Part shown: positions 1 to 8,451 of the stretch, piece after piece | How the letters are laid out: every line of letters starts with the position of its first letter | Position numbering within the stretch: position 1 is the stretch's first letter | NCBI GenBank assembly: GCA_959605275.1 | Contig: CAUHFD010000027.1 | Location: 1 to 19,680, forward strand | DNA length: 19,680 nucleotides | Source of the DNA: an uncultured Eubacteriales bacterium | Lineage (GTDB): Bacteria; Bacillota; Clostridia; Oscillospirales; Ruminococcaceae | Direction of reading: 5' to 3' | Notes under the pieces: generated by a model | Told to the model about the DNA's origin: nothing | The model's input: the letters and a program-made list of their open reading frames with translations, nothing else | Database searches by the model: none | Translations under genes and position numbers: made by a program

Positions 1-108
1 CACTCATTTGATTCCATTGATCAAATTTTCGATTATATGAATGCAGCTTTCCGACCGCCTCCAAAGACAAGCAGAATACCATTTCAAAATGAGGAACCAG
101 CCCGTTGA
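1..108 (+). CDS. Possible 3' end of a plus-strand gene (partial, unidentified)
   Basis: Frame 1 is open from the first base of the window and ends in TGA at 106-108, giving 35 residues (HSFDSIDQIFDYMNAAFRPP and onward). Their composition looks like ordinary protein, with none of the Ile/Cys/Arg-rich noise seen in antisense frames nearby. The stop lies inside a hairpin (91-119) followed by T residues, which fits the end of a transcript. If real, the gene is convergent with the minus-strand operon. The family is not recognisable from this fragment, and an open frame of this length could also be chance. Confidence 0.35.
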   Translation, partial: HSFDSIDQIFDYMNAAFRPPPKTSRIPFQNEEPAR

Positions 109-122
109 CCGGTTCCCTCTTT
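91..122. terminator. Hairpin between convergent ends (possible bidirectional terminator)
   Basis: GAGGAACC (91-98) can pair with GGTTCCCTC (111-119) with one bulged C. On the plus strand it is followed by TTT and then mixed sequence. On the minus strand it is followed by ATTTTG. The T-tracts are short on both sides, so it is only a moderate intrinsic terminator. Its position 35 bp beyond the stop of the large LamG gene makes it the best candidate for the end of the minus-strand operon. Confidence 0.4.
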
Positions 123-156
123 AGAGCCTTTATAAATCGCTCTTTATGCGTCAAGG

Positions 157-3100
157 CTATCCCTCATTTCTTTTCTTTCGAATCACCAGTGCAATAAGCA
201 GACCAAACAATGCAGCCAAAACAGCAAAGCCCGATCCGATTGCAACCCAAAGCAGAGTGTCATTGTTCTTACGGGGAGCGCTAACCTTTATATCTGACTC
301 ATTTACCGTACTGGAGCTATTTCCATCCGGTTTGCTGTTTACTTCGTCATCCACTTCGTCAAAAACGATGTCGTCATCCGAAGCAGTTCCTACATCTGCA
401 GTATTGTCAATATCCGGTTGATCAATAACAGACTCTGGTCCGTCGGGTACTTCCGGACCGATATCAATATCATCATCGTCAATAACATCATCGTCGATAT
501 CATCCATATCATGATCGATATCCTCATCATACAAATCATCCGGAGGAATAAACGCTGCTTTATTTTTCATTCCGTCTGCAAGATCAGGATATGCAAGGAT
601 ATCTGCCTGTACGATTTTTTCCATGACCTCTTGATCATCCATCGTGCCGCTGTAAAGTCTGACATTGTTTATCCGTCCTTTCAGCCACTCAACCTGTTCT
701 ACGCTGTTAGCGATCATTACGCGGTCTTTTGAAGACTGCTGACGAGGTTTCACCGGGTCGACAATCAATTCCGCTTTCTTGACACCGTCCATATAAGCAC
801 GGAGTGTTTCGACACCGTCAAAGGTAATTGTTACATTCGTCCACGCATTATAGAAAGTAGTGTCATTGATCACAATTGCATAATCAGGATCAATGCCCAT
901 CTGGAACGAAAGTTGTCCATATTTGTTAATCCGAAGTGCCCAACTGCATTTTTCTTCATATGGCGCGTCTGCAACAATCGTCTGTAGTTCTTTGTTGACA
1001 GCCTGTTTCGTATTAATCCAAGCAGAAATAACAAACGGTTCCATCATATCGAAAGAATATCCATTGCCCGCAGCCCCTTTAGTCGCCGTAAGAACGCTGC
1101 CGTTCTTGCTTGGCTGATAGGTATGCCCGAATACTGAATCCTCTTTATATTCAGACGGATCGGTAACAACAATATTTGCGCCTCCTGCTCTGTCCCATGT
1201 TACCAATCCATAGGTTGGGTCCTCGGCTGATTCATTCAGTTTCCACTCATGTTCTTTTATAAGCGGGACCAAATCGTCGGGTTCCGGTATGCCGTTGGGA
1301 GCATCCGTATTCCAGTCAATGTTAATTTCATCCTTTGTCTGCGCATAGGAGTAAACACGGATATTATGAATCCGTCCGCGAAACAGTTTGCCTTGCATTA
1401 AGTTGTTGCCAAACATAAAACGTTGTCCCAAAGTTTCATAATTAATTTCGGACGCAGAGCGGTCAATCATCATGGAGCCTTTTTCTTCCCCATCCAGATA
1501 TCCGGTCAGCCTGTTACTCTCGCTGTCATAAGTAAAAGCAATATGCTGCCAACCGTTGTTCGTCACCGTTGTGTTCAGATCCAGCCCATAGCTTTCCTTC
1601 TGACCCCACTGGAAGAACACAGAGCCGGTATTGGTCAGTCGAACCTGCCAGTTTGCCGGTACAGTACCATCTATGCTGTTGGGAGCATCCCCCATGATTA
1701 CCTGCTCTGTTCCGAGCCCGGAGGGCTTGAACCATCCGGAAACCGTAAATGATTTCATCATATTCATGCTATACGGTCCCGAGATTGCGTACGGTCCCGG
1801 ACGATATGTATAGCCGTTTTCCGTAAAAGAATCGTCCTCTATTAAATTAGAAGGAATAATGTTGCCCGAAATGGGAGAGCTTCCGGTTCCATAGTCCACA
1901 ACTGCATTATCTTTTGTGATCTCATCAAATTTCCAGAAATGCTTGAGTTCCTCCAACGTTTCAGGTTCCAGAACAGACAAGCCGCCGTCTGCCTGAATCA
2001 TCGCATCAATAGCGTGGTCGGGATCTGTTCCCTTTTCGTCCAGTGTGTAGTTATAGAAACGAACATTTGCCATTGAACCGTCCAGCTTCAGATCTTTGGC
2101 AGCACGGTTACCAAGAATTAAAGTATCCGAAGCTGATGCAAGATGCCGTTTTGCTGTTTCAGATACTTTAGCCTTCGGCGTTGCTTTGCCGTCATAGAAG
2201 CCCTGAATTTCAGATGTCGCAGCATCATAATTAAAACTGACATGATGCCAAAGTCCGTCATTCACTGCTGTGGAATTGACAATATATCCCAAATGTTCGG
2301 TACTGGTATCACAATCCCAGATCTGGAACTTGAGCTGGGCGTTCTTGGAAAAATGAATATCCCAAGTATGCTTTCCTGTTCCGTCATCATCGCTCATCAG
2401 CATGATAAAGTCATTCGATTGCTTCTGATCGGCTTTCAGCCAGAATGAAATGTTAAAGCTGTTAAGCGGACTGAAACTGCCGATATTAGCAGTCGCATAA
2501 TTCGCTCCCGCAGCTCCGATCGGAGAAAAGACCGTCCGGGTTGTAAGATTGGTTCCCCACTGAGTATCTTCTTTCCAGTTTGAAACAGAATTGATATCCA
2601 TGTCACCATTTTCGGCAACACCTGTATTCGCTCCAATTAATTTTCCGTCGTCTGTTTCATCTTTACCGCCGTCGAGCATCCATTCATAAAGCTTATTCGG
2701 CTCACTGGGATCGACCGGAGGAACAACAGGAGTATGGTTAGCCTTATCCAAAGCTACTTGCGCATCGGTTAAAACAACACCGTCATACATTTTAATTTCG
2801 GCTAATCCACCCTTAAACGGTGATTCTTGATATAAGTTATTGCCAATCATCAACCGTTCGTTCTGATATGCCGAATATTTCATATCATCAGCAACTTGAA
2901 CAGAACTATCCAACACGCCATTTATATAGGCACGAATCTGTGTCCCGTCAAAAGTATATGCAACCTGAGTCCACTTGTCAAAATAGTCTGTTTTGCTAAT
3001 GATAAGGTCAGTTGTTTTTCCGTCTTTATTCCAAACAAAGTGAATCTTGCTATCAGTTCCGATGTATATTGACCATTTGGAATTTGCAGGGTCATAACTG

Positions 3101-4209
3101 CCGTCGGAAGCGATGACTTGATCTACCGTGCTGTCTTCTATTGCTTTGAACCAAATTGTTACAGAAAAATTTTGGTATAAATGCAGAGCGTAGTCGGTTG
3201 TTCCGGCATGCAGCGCATAGTTATAGTTCTTCTGCGGGCTGTATCCGTTTTCAAAAATCTCGCCCGGATAAGACGGACGGACATTGGCAGAGCCGTCATT
3301 GGTAACAATCGGCATGTTATGGGCTTTCGTCCCGTGATCCAAAATCGCGCCGTCGAAAATTTCATCCATCTTGTAATAGCTGTCCGGGGCAGGCAGCTTA
3401 GTATCATCCGGTTGAACAGGTTCCTCCGGTGTATGAGCTTCTGCATCTTTAGCTATCTGCGCATCGGTTAAAACGATGCCGTCATACATTTTAATCTCAG
3501 CAAGACCACCTTTAAACGGTGAAGTCTGCGCACCGTCATTTCCGATCATCAGTCGTTGGTTTTGATAGGACTGATATTTCATATTATCGGGGATGGCTTC
3601 TCCGTTGTTGATCGTGCCGTTCATATATGCGCGGACATGGGTTCCGTCATACGTAAAAGCCACCTGGGTCCACTTATCGAAATAATCGACAAGATGGATG
3701 ACCGTTTCATGGGATGTGTCTCCGTTGTTCCATTGAAAATGAATTTTATTATCTGTCGCAATGTAAATTTTCCATTTAGCAGCCGAGCCGTCCATCGGAC
3801 AGTCTGCCGCTAGCACCTGGTTGACTGTATTATCCTGCTGTGCTTTGAACCAAACCGTTACCGAGAAAGTACGGCTTAAATTCAGTGCATAATCGGTTGT
3901 TCCCGCATGTGCCGCATAGTTATAATTTTTCTGCGGGCTGTATCCGTTTGCAAAAACCTCGCCCGGATAAGACGGACGGACATTGACAGAACCGTCATTG
4001 GTAACAATCGGCATGTTATGTGCTTTCGTACCGTGATCCAAAATGGCGCCGTCAAAAATTTCATCCATCATATAATAACTGTCCGGGGCAGGCATGGTTT
4101 CCCCTTCGCCTGCAAAGATGGACAACGGGAATAGACCGAACAACATTACGATCGCTAAAACAGCCGACAGGATTTTATTTTGCCTTTGTATTTTCATCCT
4201 CTGTTTCAT
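157..4209 (-). CDS. Giant membrane-anchored multi-LamG surface protein
   Basis: The 1350-residue product has a signal peptide (about residues 10-33, cleavage near IFA-G) and five concanavalin A/LamG-like domains at roughly 40-272, 273-505, 507-740, 756-975 and 984-1205. Each shows the LamG hallmarks 'F(S/T)V..W(F/L)K', 'W..V..T(Y/F)D' and 'G.(L/I)...(R/K)(M/V/L)Y'. An extremely Asp-rich stretch (about 1223-1262), a Ser/Asn-rich linker, one TM helix (about 1319-1343) and a basic tail follow. Domains 1 and 2 are near-identical 233-residue units. The LamG fold commonly binds carbohydrate, so a surface glycan-binding role is inferred; no catalytic domain was recognised. It is the last gene of the operon, 52 bp after the beta-helix gene. 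The start is uncertain: AAAGGA lies directly against the ATG at 4209, so the second ATG at 4197 is an alternative. Confidence 0.85.
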   Translation of the reverse strand: MKQRMKIQRQNKILSAVLAIVMLFGLFPLSIFAGEGETMPAPDSYYMMDEIFDGAILDHGTKAHNMPIVTNDGSVNVRPSYPGEVFANGYSPQKNYNYAAHAGTTDYALNLSRTFSVTVWFKAQQDNTVNQVLAADCPMDGSAAKWKIYIATDNKIHFQWNNGDTSHETVIHLVDYFDKWTQVAFTYDGTHVRAYMNGTINNGEAIPDNMKYQSYQNQRLMIGNDGAQTSPFKGGLAEIKMYDGIVLTDAQIAKDAEAHTPEEPVQPDDTKLPAPDSYYKMDEIFDGAILDHGTKAHNMPIVTNDGSANVRPSYPGEIFENGYSPQKNYNYALHAGTTDYALHLYQNFSVTIWFKAIEDSTVDQVIASDGSYDPANSKWSIYIGTDSKIHFVWNKDGKTTDLIISKTDYFDKWTQVAYTFDGTQIRAYINGVLDSSVQVADDMKYSAYQNERLMIGNNLYQESPFKGGLAEIKMYDGVVLTDAQVALDKANHTPVVPPVDPSEPNKLYEWMLDGGKDETDDGKLIGANTGVAENGDMDINSVSNWKEDTQWGTNLTTRTVFSPIGAAGANYATANIGSFSPLNSFNISFWLKADQKQSNDFIMLMSDDDGTGKHTWDIHFSKNAQLKFQIWDCDTSTEHLGYIVNSTAVNDGLWHHVSFNYDAATSEIQGFYDGKATPKAKVSETAKRHLASASDTLILGNRAAKDLKLDGSMANVRFYNYTLDEKGTDPDHAIDAMIQADGGLSVLEPETLEELKHFWKFDEITKDNAVVDYGTGSSPISGNIIPSNLIEDDSFTENGYTYRPGPYAISGPYSMNMMKSFTVSGWFKPSGLGTEQVIMGDAPNSIDGTVPANWQVRLTNTGSVFFQWGQKESYGLDLNTTVTNNGWQHIAFTYDSESNRLTGYLDGEEKGSMMIDRSASEINYETLGQRFMFGNNLMQGKLFRGRIHNIRVYSYAQTKDEINIDWNTDAPNGIPEPDDLVPLIKEHEWKLNESAEDPTYGLVTWDRAGGANIVVTDPSEYKEDSVFGHTYQPSKNGSVLTATKGAAGNGYSFDMMEPFVISAWINTKQAVNKELQTIVADAPYEEKCSWALRINKYGQLSFQMGIDPDYAIVINDTTFYNAWTNVTITFDGVETLRAYMDGVKKAELIVDPVKPRQQSSKDRVMIANSVEQVEWLKGRINNVRLYSGTMDDQEVMEKIVQADILAYPDLADGMKNKAAFIPPDDLYDEDIDHDMDDIDDDVIDDDDIDIGPEVPDGPESVIDQPDIDNTADVGTASDDDIVFDEVDDEVNSKPDGNSSSTVNESDIKVSAPRKNNDTLLWVAIGSGFAVLAALFGLLIALVIRKKRNEG
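2790..4095 (-). repeat. Tandem in-frame duplication within the LamG gene
   Basis: Two copies of a unit lie 699 bp (233 codons) apart. For example, about 3218-3393 and 3917-4092 match at most positions, including a long identical run covering 'GTKAHNMPIVTNDGS'. Both encode PAPDSYY.MDEIFDGAI at their N-terminus and '(R)LMIGN...SPFKGGLAEIKMYDG' at their C-terminus. The spacing keeps the reading frame, so the protein gained a whole extra domain. Identity falls in the middle of the unit, suggesting divergence after duplication or partial gene conversion at the ends. Confidence 0.8.
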
Positions 4210-4261
4210 TCCTTTCCAAATGCCGCAATCAGCGGCGCTTTTGCTCTTATCTGGAAATGAT

Positions 4262-6160
4262 CTATACTAATTGATACAAGTGCTGATATTTTTCTTCCAA
4301 ACCAGCTTCATTCATAATTTTAACCGCCTCCGGAGGCCAGTTATTACCGTCGACATAAACAGTATTCGTAACAGTTACACTGTCTTTATCACAGTTTAAT
4401 CCCTCGCGTCGGTTATTCGTAAAGTTATGGTCCACCTTGAGGTTGTAAACACTCATAATCCCGCCGGGACCGTTCGGGAATCCATTTAAGTTAAGCCATC
4501 TCTGCTCGGTATCCCACAATCTGGTATTAGTATCCACAACGTTATCATAGGTAGTATAGCCGCAGGTTCCCTCATCATGATAGAGGCTGCCAAACGCTTC
4601 CATCTGCTCGTATACATAATTATAACGGCAAACTGAATTCGGTTGTTGACCCAAGGTATAAATACCTCCTCCATCCCGCACTAACGAGTTAAAGTGCCCG
4701 ACCTTGTTATATTCAATCAGATTGTCGCGAGAATATTTGGATTCCAAACAGGCAGTCCAACCCCATCCGACACACATGCCGCTGTACCCTGTGTTGTAGA
4801 TATCGTTATGACGAATGGTAATATGCCGTGCAAAATGCACCTGAATGCCGGTTGCACCGTGGTTTACCAAACTAACATTACGAATTAGATTGTTTTCAAG
4901 CAACAGGTCACAGGTCACGTGCTCATCATCAAAAGAAGAAGTAACCCCATCACTGACCATAATCGCGGAGTCTCCAATATCTTTAAATACGCAACCCACG
5001 ATTTCGCCGCCCTGGACACCGTTATGATAATAAATAGCGGAAGCAACCGTATTCTTAAAAATACAATCACGAAACGAAACGTTTTTTGTCCAGTTGACGT
5101 TAATGTGTGCATCAAGCTGACTAAAAGTCGGCGCAGGATAGTTATTCTTTACCCGACACACGCCGCCAAAAACACTTTGGCTCTGGTTGGTTTGCAATCC
5201 CTCCTTGCTAAACCGGCTGTATGCGGCATAACCGAAAGTCAAATTCTTGAATTGAATATTCCGAAAATACTCGGGAGTTTTATCAAGATGACCTACACCG
5301 CTGATATCAATAAGATAATCAATATTAGAGTAAATACATTCATGCTCCGCGGGGTTTTTCCCATCTTTCGGATAATAATACAAATATTTCGCTTCTTCAT
5401 CAAAACAAAAATCGCCCGGATCGGTAATCAAGTTGATGTCGTTTTGAATATAAATGCCGTGGCGTCCCGGATTCGGCCACCAGTATCCGTTAATATCCGC
5501 CTGCGTTTTGTACATATAAGCTTTTATAGTTGTCGTCAAACGCTTAAAATACTTCCGATTCATATTAATGATATTTCCGGGTGAAATTGACTCCGCACGG
5601 TACATGCAGATTTTCCACTCAGGATTCCAAATTACTTCAAGCTGCTTGGGATTGTGGATTTCTCCCAGCTCGTGAAAACGCACTTCAAACGAATTCATAT
5701 CGGTAAACGGAATCCAACCGAATTTTGGCCGATCGGCTTTTGCAACTTTCCATTTGGATGCAAGGTTCTGACCTTCTCCGTCTACATAAAAGGTACGTAT
5801 GTATTTCGCATCAGGAAGATAAGCCCGGAATATTTTTATTCCGTTTAATTCCGTTTCTTCCCAGTGTGTAACCAATTTACCACCATTAATAACTGCTTCT
5901 TCTCCCTCTTCCCCCATAATAATCCATTTATGATCATTCGGAAGCTGATCTGCGACCGTAAACTTTACAGGCTTGTTTAAAAAATAATTGCCGCCCAATA
6001 GAACGATCGTCATATCATCGTTTACTTCATTTTTAAAGGTATTGACCACTTTTTTGGCAAATTCCAATGTGGCAAAAGGTTTCTCCCTGGTTCCTGTGTT
6101 ACTGTTACTGCCGCTTGGGGAAACATAATAAATATTGGAAGCAAGTATGTTTTTGTTCAA
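4262..6160 (-). CDS. Right-handed parallel beta-helix protein without signal peptide (GH141-like)
   Basis: This 632-residue protein opens almost at once into the family N-terminus (YYVSPSGSNSNTGTREKPFA), then 'VINGGK..(T)HW', beta-helix repeats rich in N.I/N.V ladders, and the signature 'VRDGGGIYTLGQQ' (from V494) and 'YHDEGT' (527-532). It ends in 'GNNWP..A.KI...AG..EKY'. It parallels the upstream gene product along its length but has no signal peptide or lipobox, so it is probably cytoplasmic. The start is TTG at 6160: AGAAAGGAAG lies 9 nt upstream and overlaps the TAG of the previous gene, which suggests translational coupling, and no in-frame ATG lies close by. The architecture resembles GH141 and related uncharacterised beta-helix hydrolases. 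Family membership and substrate are inference. Confidence 0.85.
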   Translation of the reverse strand: MNKNILASNIYYVSPSGSNSNTGTREKPFATLEFAKKVVNTFKNEVNDDMTIVLLGGNYFLNKPVKFTVADQLPNDHKWIIMGEEGEEAVINGGKLVTHWEETELNGIKIFRAYLPDAKYIRTFYVDGEGQNLASKWKVAKADRPKFGWIPFTDMNSFEVRFHELGEIHNPKQLEVIWNPEWKICMYRAESISPGNIINMNRKYFKRLTTTIKAYMYKTQADINGYWWPNPGRHGIYIQNDINLITDPGDFCFDEEAKYLYYYPKDGKNPAEHECIYSNIDYLIDISGVGHLDKTPEYFRNIQFKNLTFGYAAYSRFSKEGLQTNQSQSVFGGVCRVKNNYPAPTFSQLDAHINVNWTKNVSFRDCIFKNTVASAIYYHNGVQGGEIVGCVFKDIGDSAIMVSDGVTSSFDDEHVTCDLLLENNLIRNVSLVNHGATGIQVHFARHITIRHNDIYNTGYSGMCVGWGWTACLESKYSRDNLIEYNKVGHFNSLVRDGGGIYTLGQQPNSVCRYNYVYEQMEAFGSLYHDEGTCGYTTYDNVVDTNTRLWDTEQRWLNLNGFPNGPGGIMSVYNLKVDHNFTNNRREGLNCDKDSVTVTNTVYVDGNNWPPEAVKIMNEAGLEEKYQHLYQLV

Positions 6161-6177
6161 AGCGATGTTCTTCCTTT

Positions 6178-8370
6178 CTATTTGTTCAACAGGCTTTTGT
6201 ATTTTTCAGCAACTCCGGCATTTGCAATAATCTTTTTTGCTGTATCAGGCCAATTGTTGCCGCTGACGTAAACATTTTCTGCAAGTCCTTTGATGGTCTG
6301 CATATCACCATTGTTGATAATATTGGTATTATTATAGTAATTATTTTTAATGGTAAGCCCATAAACCGTCATACGATGAGATCCCAGCTTAACCGGAAAA
6401 CCGTTCAGACAGAGCCAAACTTGGTTAGGACGATTTGCGTTAAAATTCTCAACCACGTTATCAGTTGTTGTATAACCGGCAGTTCCTTCATCATGATAAA
6501 TGCCGCCGTACGCCTCATGCTGATCGTAGATATAATTGTAACGGCAAACCGAGTCAGCCTGCTGACCGAGCGTGTAAATACCACCGCCGTCCCGAACCGT
6601 AGTCATAAATTTACCGATCTTGTTATATTCAATTACATTCTTCTGTGAATAATCCGAATTAAGCACAACATACCAGCCCCACCCGACACTGATGCCGGTG
6701 TACGGCACATCATAAATGTCATTATGAGAAATGGTGGTTGTGTTTGAGAAAAACGCACAAATTGCCGGCACAGAATGGTTTACCTTCCCGATTCGGCGAA
6801 TCACATTGTTTTCAATAACAACACCAGTGGTACGCTCTTTTCCCATTTTATAAGCCGCATGACCGTTTCCGATGATCACGGCGGAATCACCTAGGTCTTT
6901 GAACACACATTCCTGTACCTTTGCCGCTTCAACTCCTAAATCAAAATGGATTCCTTTATCAGAATTCATATAGATGCAGTTCAAAAATGAAATATCTTTG
7001 GCATTCTCAATCAGGATGTTTCCTTGATAATAGGCATCCGGAATATTGACAACCTGGTTATTCCCGGCGGTTGCATTTCCTGTGGTAATATCACTGATAT
7101 AATGCTGATTCTGTTCGGTTGCCATGCCATGATCGCCTATCAGATCAAATCCGCCGTACCCCATTACAAGACCGTCAAATACAATATGTTGTACCCGCTT
7201 TGCGCTGTCACCGACAATACGGATCATTTCGTCCAAATTGGAAACAACACATACTGCTTTGTTGGGATCCAAGCCGTTTTCGGGGTAGAAATAGATAGCT
7301 TTTTCCGCCTCATCATAACAAAACTCCCCAGGAGTATCAATCAGACTGACATCATTTTGCAAATAAATTTTTTGATTTGGATTTCTCGGATCGGGATACC
7401 AGTTCCAATAATTCGGATTAGAAGTATCATTATTTCCTACCGTCTGAGGAGTCATCGCCCAATCCCAATCAGGCTGTCTCATCACGATCGAATTATTGGA
7501 AATTCGATCTGCACGTTTCAGAAAAGTTTTCCATTCACAGTGCCAAACGACCTCAAGCTGTTTCACGTTTTTGATTGTTTTCAAGTTATGGCTCGGAACG
7601 GTAACTGCATTGTACTTATTATCCTCCGCCCAACCCCAGTCACCATATTTTCCGGTAGAATCATGGGTGGAATCATTAGTGGAAGCCGCAAGCATCATCG
7701 GCTTTTCATTCACATAAAAGCTTCTGCCGTACTTCAATCCATTAACATTGGCTTTATACATTTTAATACCGTTTACCGTAACCTGTTTCCAACCCGTGAT
7801 TTGCTTACCTCCGCTGATAACCGGTCGTGCGTTCTGATCGGATTTGATAGTCAACGTTTTATTATTCGGTAAATTATAGTCTTGGTCAATTTTCAAAGTC
7901 GAATCCAGATAATAGGTTCCGGTTGCCAGAATAATATTCATATCATCTTTGATCTGGGACTTATATTTATTGATCGTCTCCAATGCACATGCAATGGTCT
8001 TCAACGGTTTTTCTTTTGTTCCGGGGTTATTATCATTTCCGGATGGGCTGACGTAATAATCCTTTCTCGCTGTTGCCGTTTGAGAGGGCTTAGAAGAGGT
8101 ATCCAAATTGGTATTTCCGTTGTTAGAGGAGATTCCGCCGCTTGGCTGACTGTTATCTGAAATAATATCGCTGTTTTCTCCGCTCTCTTCACTGGATACA
8201 TCATCTGTGCCTGTACTGCTGTCGCTGCCGATGTTCTGGGAAGATGTACTCGATATGCCGGAGCCGGATGGACCAACATTCTTCGAACTGCATCCGATAA
8301 GTCCGCCAAACAGAACAGAGCATGTTATGAAACAGGAAAGGATACGTAATACTCTTTTATTTGTATTCAT
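6178..8370 (-). CDS. Secreted beta-helix lipoprotein, probable glycan-active enzyme (GH141-like)
   Basis: The 730-residue product has a lipoprotein signal with lipobox LIGC (Cys27), a long Ser/Gly/Asn linker (about 28-105), then the beta-helix module starting YYVSPSGNDNNPGTKEKPLK. It carries 'VISGGKQITGWK', many N.I/N.V beta-helix rungs, 'VRDGGGIYTLGQQ' (V592, D594) and 'YHDEGT' (625-630), and the C-terminal 'SGNNWP..AKKI..NAG..EKY'. I place the start at the ATG at 8370 because GGAGG lies 5 nt upstream. An upstream ATG at 8391 would add 7 residues but has a weaker site. It should be tethered to the outer face of the membrane. GH141 includes a fucosidase acting on pectin and a xylanase, so hydrolysis of a polysaccharide is likely but the linkage is unknown. 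The next gene encodes an unsecreted paralogue. Confidence 0.85.
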   Translation of the reverse strand: MNTNKRVLRILSCFITCSVLFGGLIGCSSKNVGPSGSGISSTSSQNIGSDSSTGTDDVSSEESGENSDIISDNSQPSGGISSNNGNTNLDTSSKPSQTATARKDYYVSPSGNDNNPGTKEKPLKTIACALETINKYKSQIKDDMNIILATGTYYLDSTLKIDQDYNLPNNKTLTIKSDQNARPVISGGKQITGWKQVTVNGIKMYKANVNGLKYGRSFYVNEKPMMLAASTNDSTHDSTGKYGDWGWAEDNKYNAVTVPSHNLKTIKNVKQLEVVWHCEWKTFLKRADRISNNSIVMRQPDWDWAMTPQTVGNNDTSNPNYWNWYPDPRNPNQKIYLQNDVSLIDTPGEFCYDEAEKAIYFYPENGLDPNKAVCVVSNLDEMIRIVGDSAKRVQHIVFDGLVMGYGGFDLIGDHGMATEQNQHYISDITTGNATAGNNQVVNIPDAYYQGNILIENAKDISFLNCIYMNSDKGIHFDLGVEAAKVQECVFKDLGDSAVIIGNGHAAYKMGKERTTGVVIENNVIRRIGKVNHSVPAICAFFSNTTTISHNDIYDVPYTGISVGWGWYVVLNSDYSQKNVIEYNKIGKFMTTVRDGGGIYTLGQQADSVCRYNYIYDQHEAYGGIYHDEGTAGYTTTDNVVENFNANRPNQVWLCLNGFPVKLGSHRMTVYGLTIKNNYYNNTNIINNGDMQTIKGLAENVYVSGNNWPDTAKKIIANAGVAEKYKSLLNK

Positions 8371-8451
8371 CTTAACCTCCGTACTTTTCATTCAAATAGA
8401 AAGCCTCGTTTCGGGACTTCTTACTTCGTTTTTCCAATTAATTGACTGAGA

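Noticed and set aside
4919..5584. 221-codon plus-strand open frame
   Set aside because: It is antisense to the signal-less beta-helix gene with the same biased composition and no ribosome site of note.
6067..6648. 193-codon plus-strand open frame spanning two genes
   Set aside because: It is antisense across the junction of the two beta-helix genes and has noise-like composition (many Cys, Ile, Phe).
7024..7872. 282-codon plus-strand open frame
   Set aside because: It is fully antisense to the beta-helix lipoprotein, is Ile/Cys/Arg-rich with no family resemblance, and arises from the Asn-rich beta-helix repeats on the other strand.
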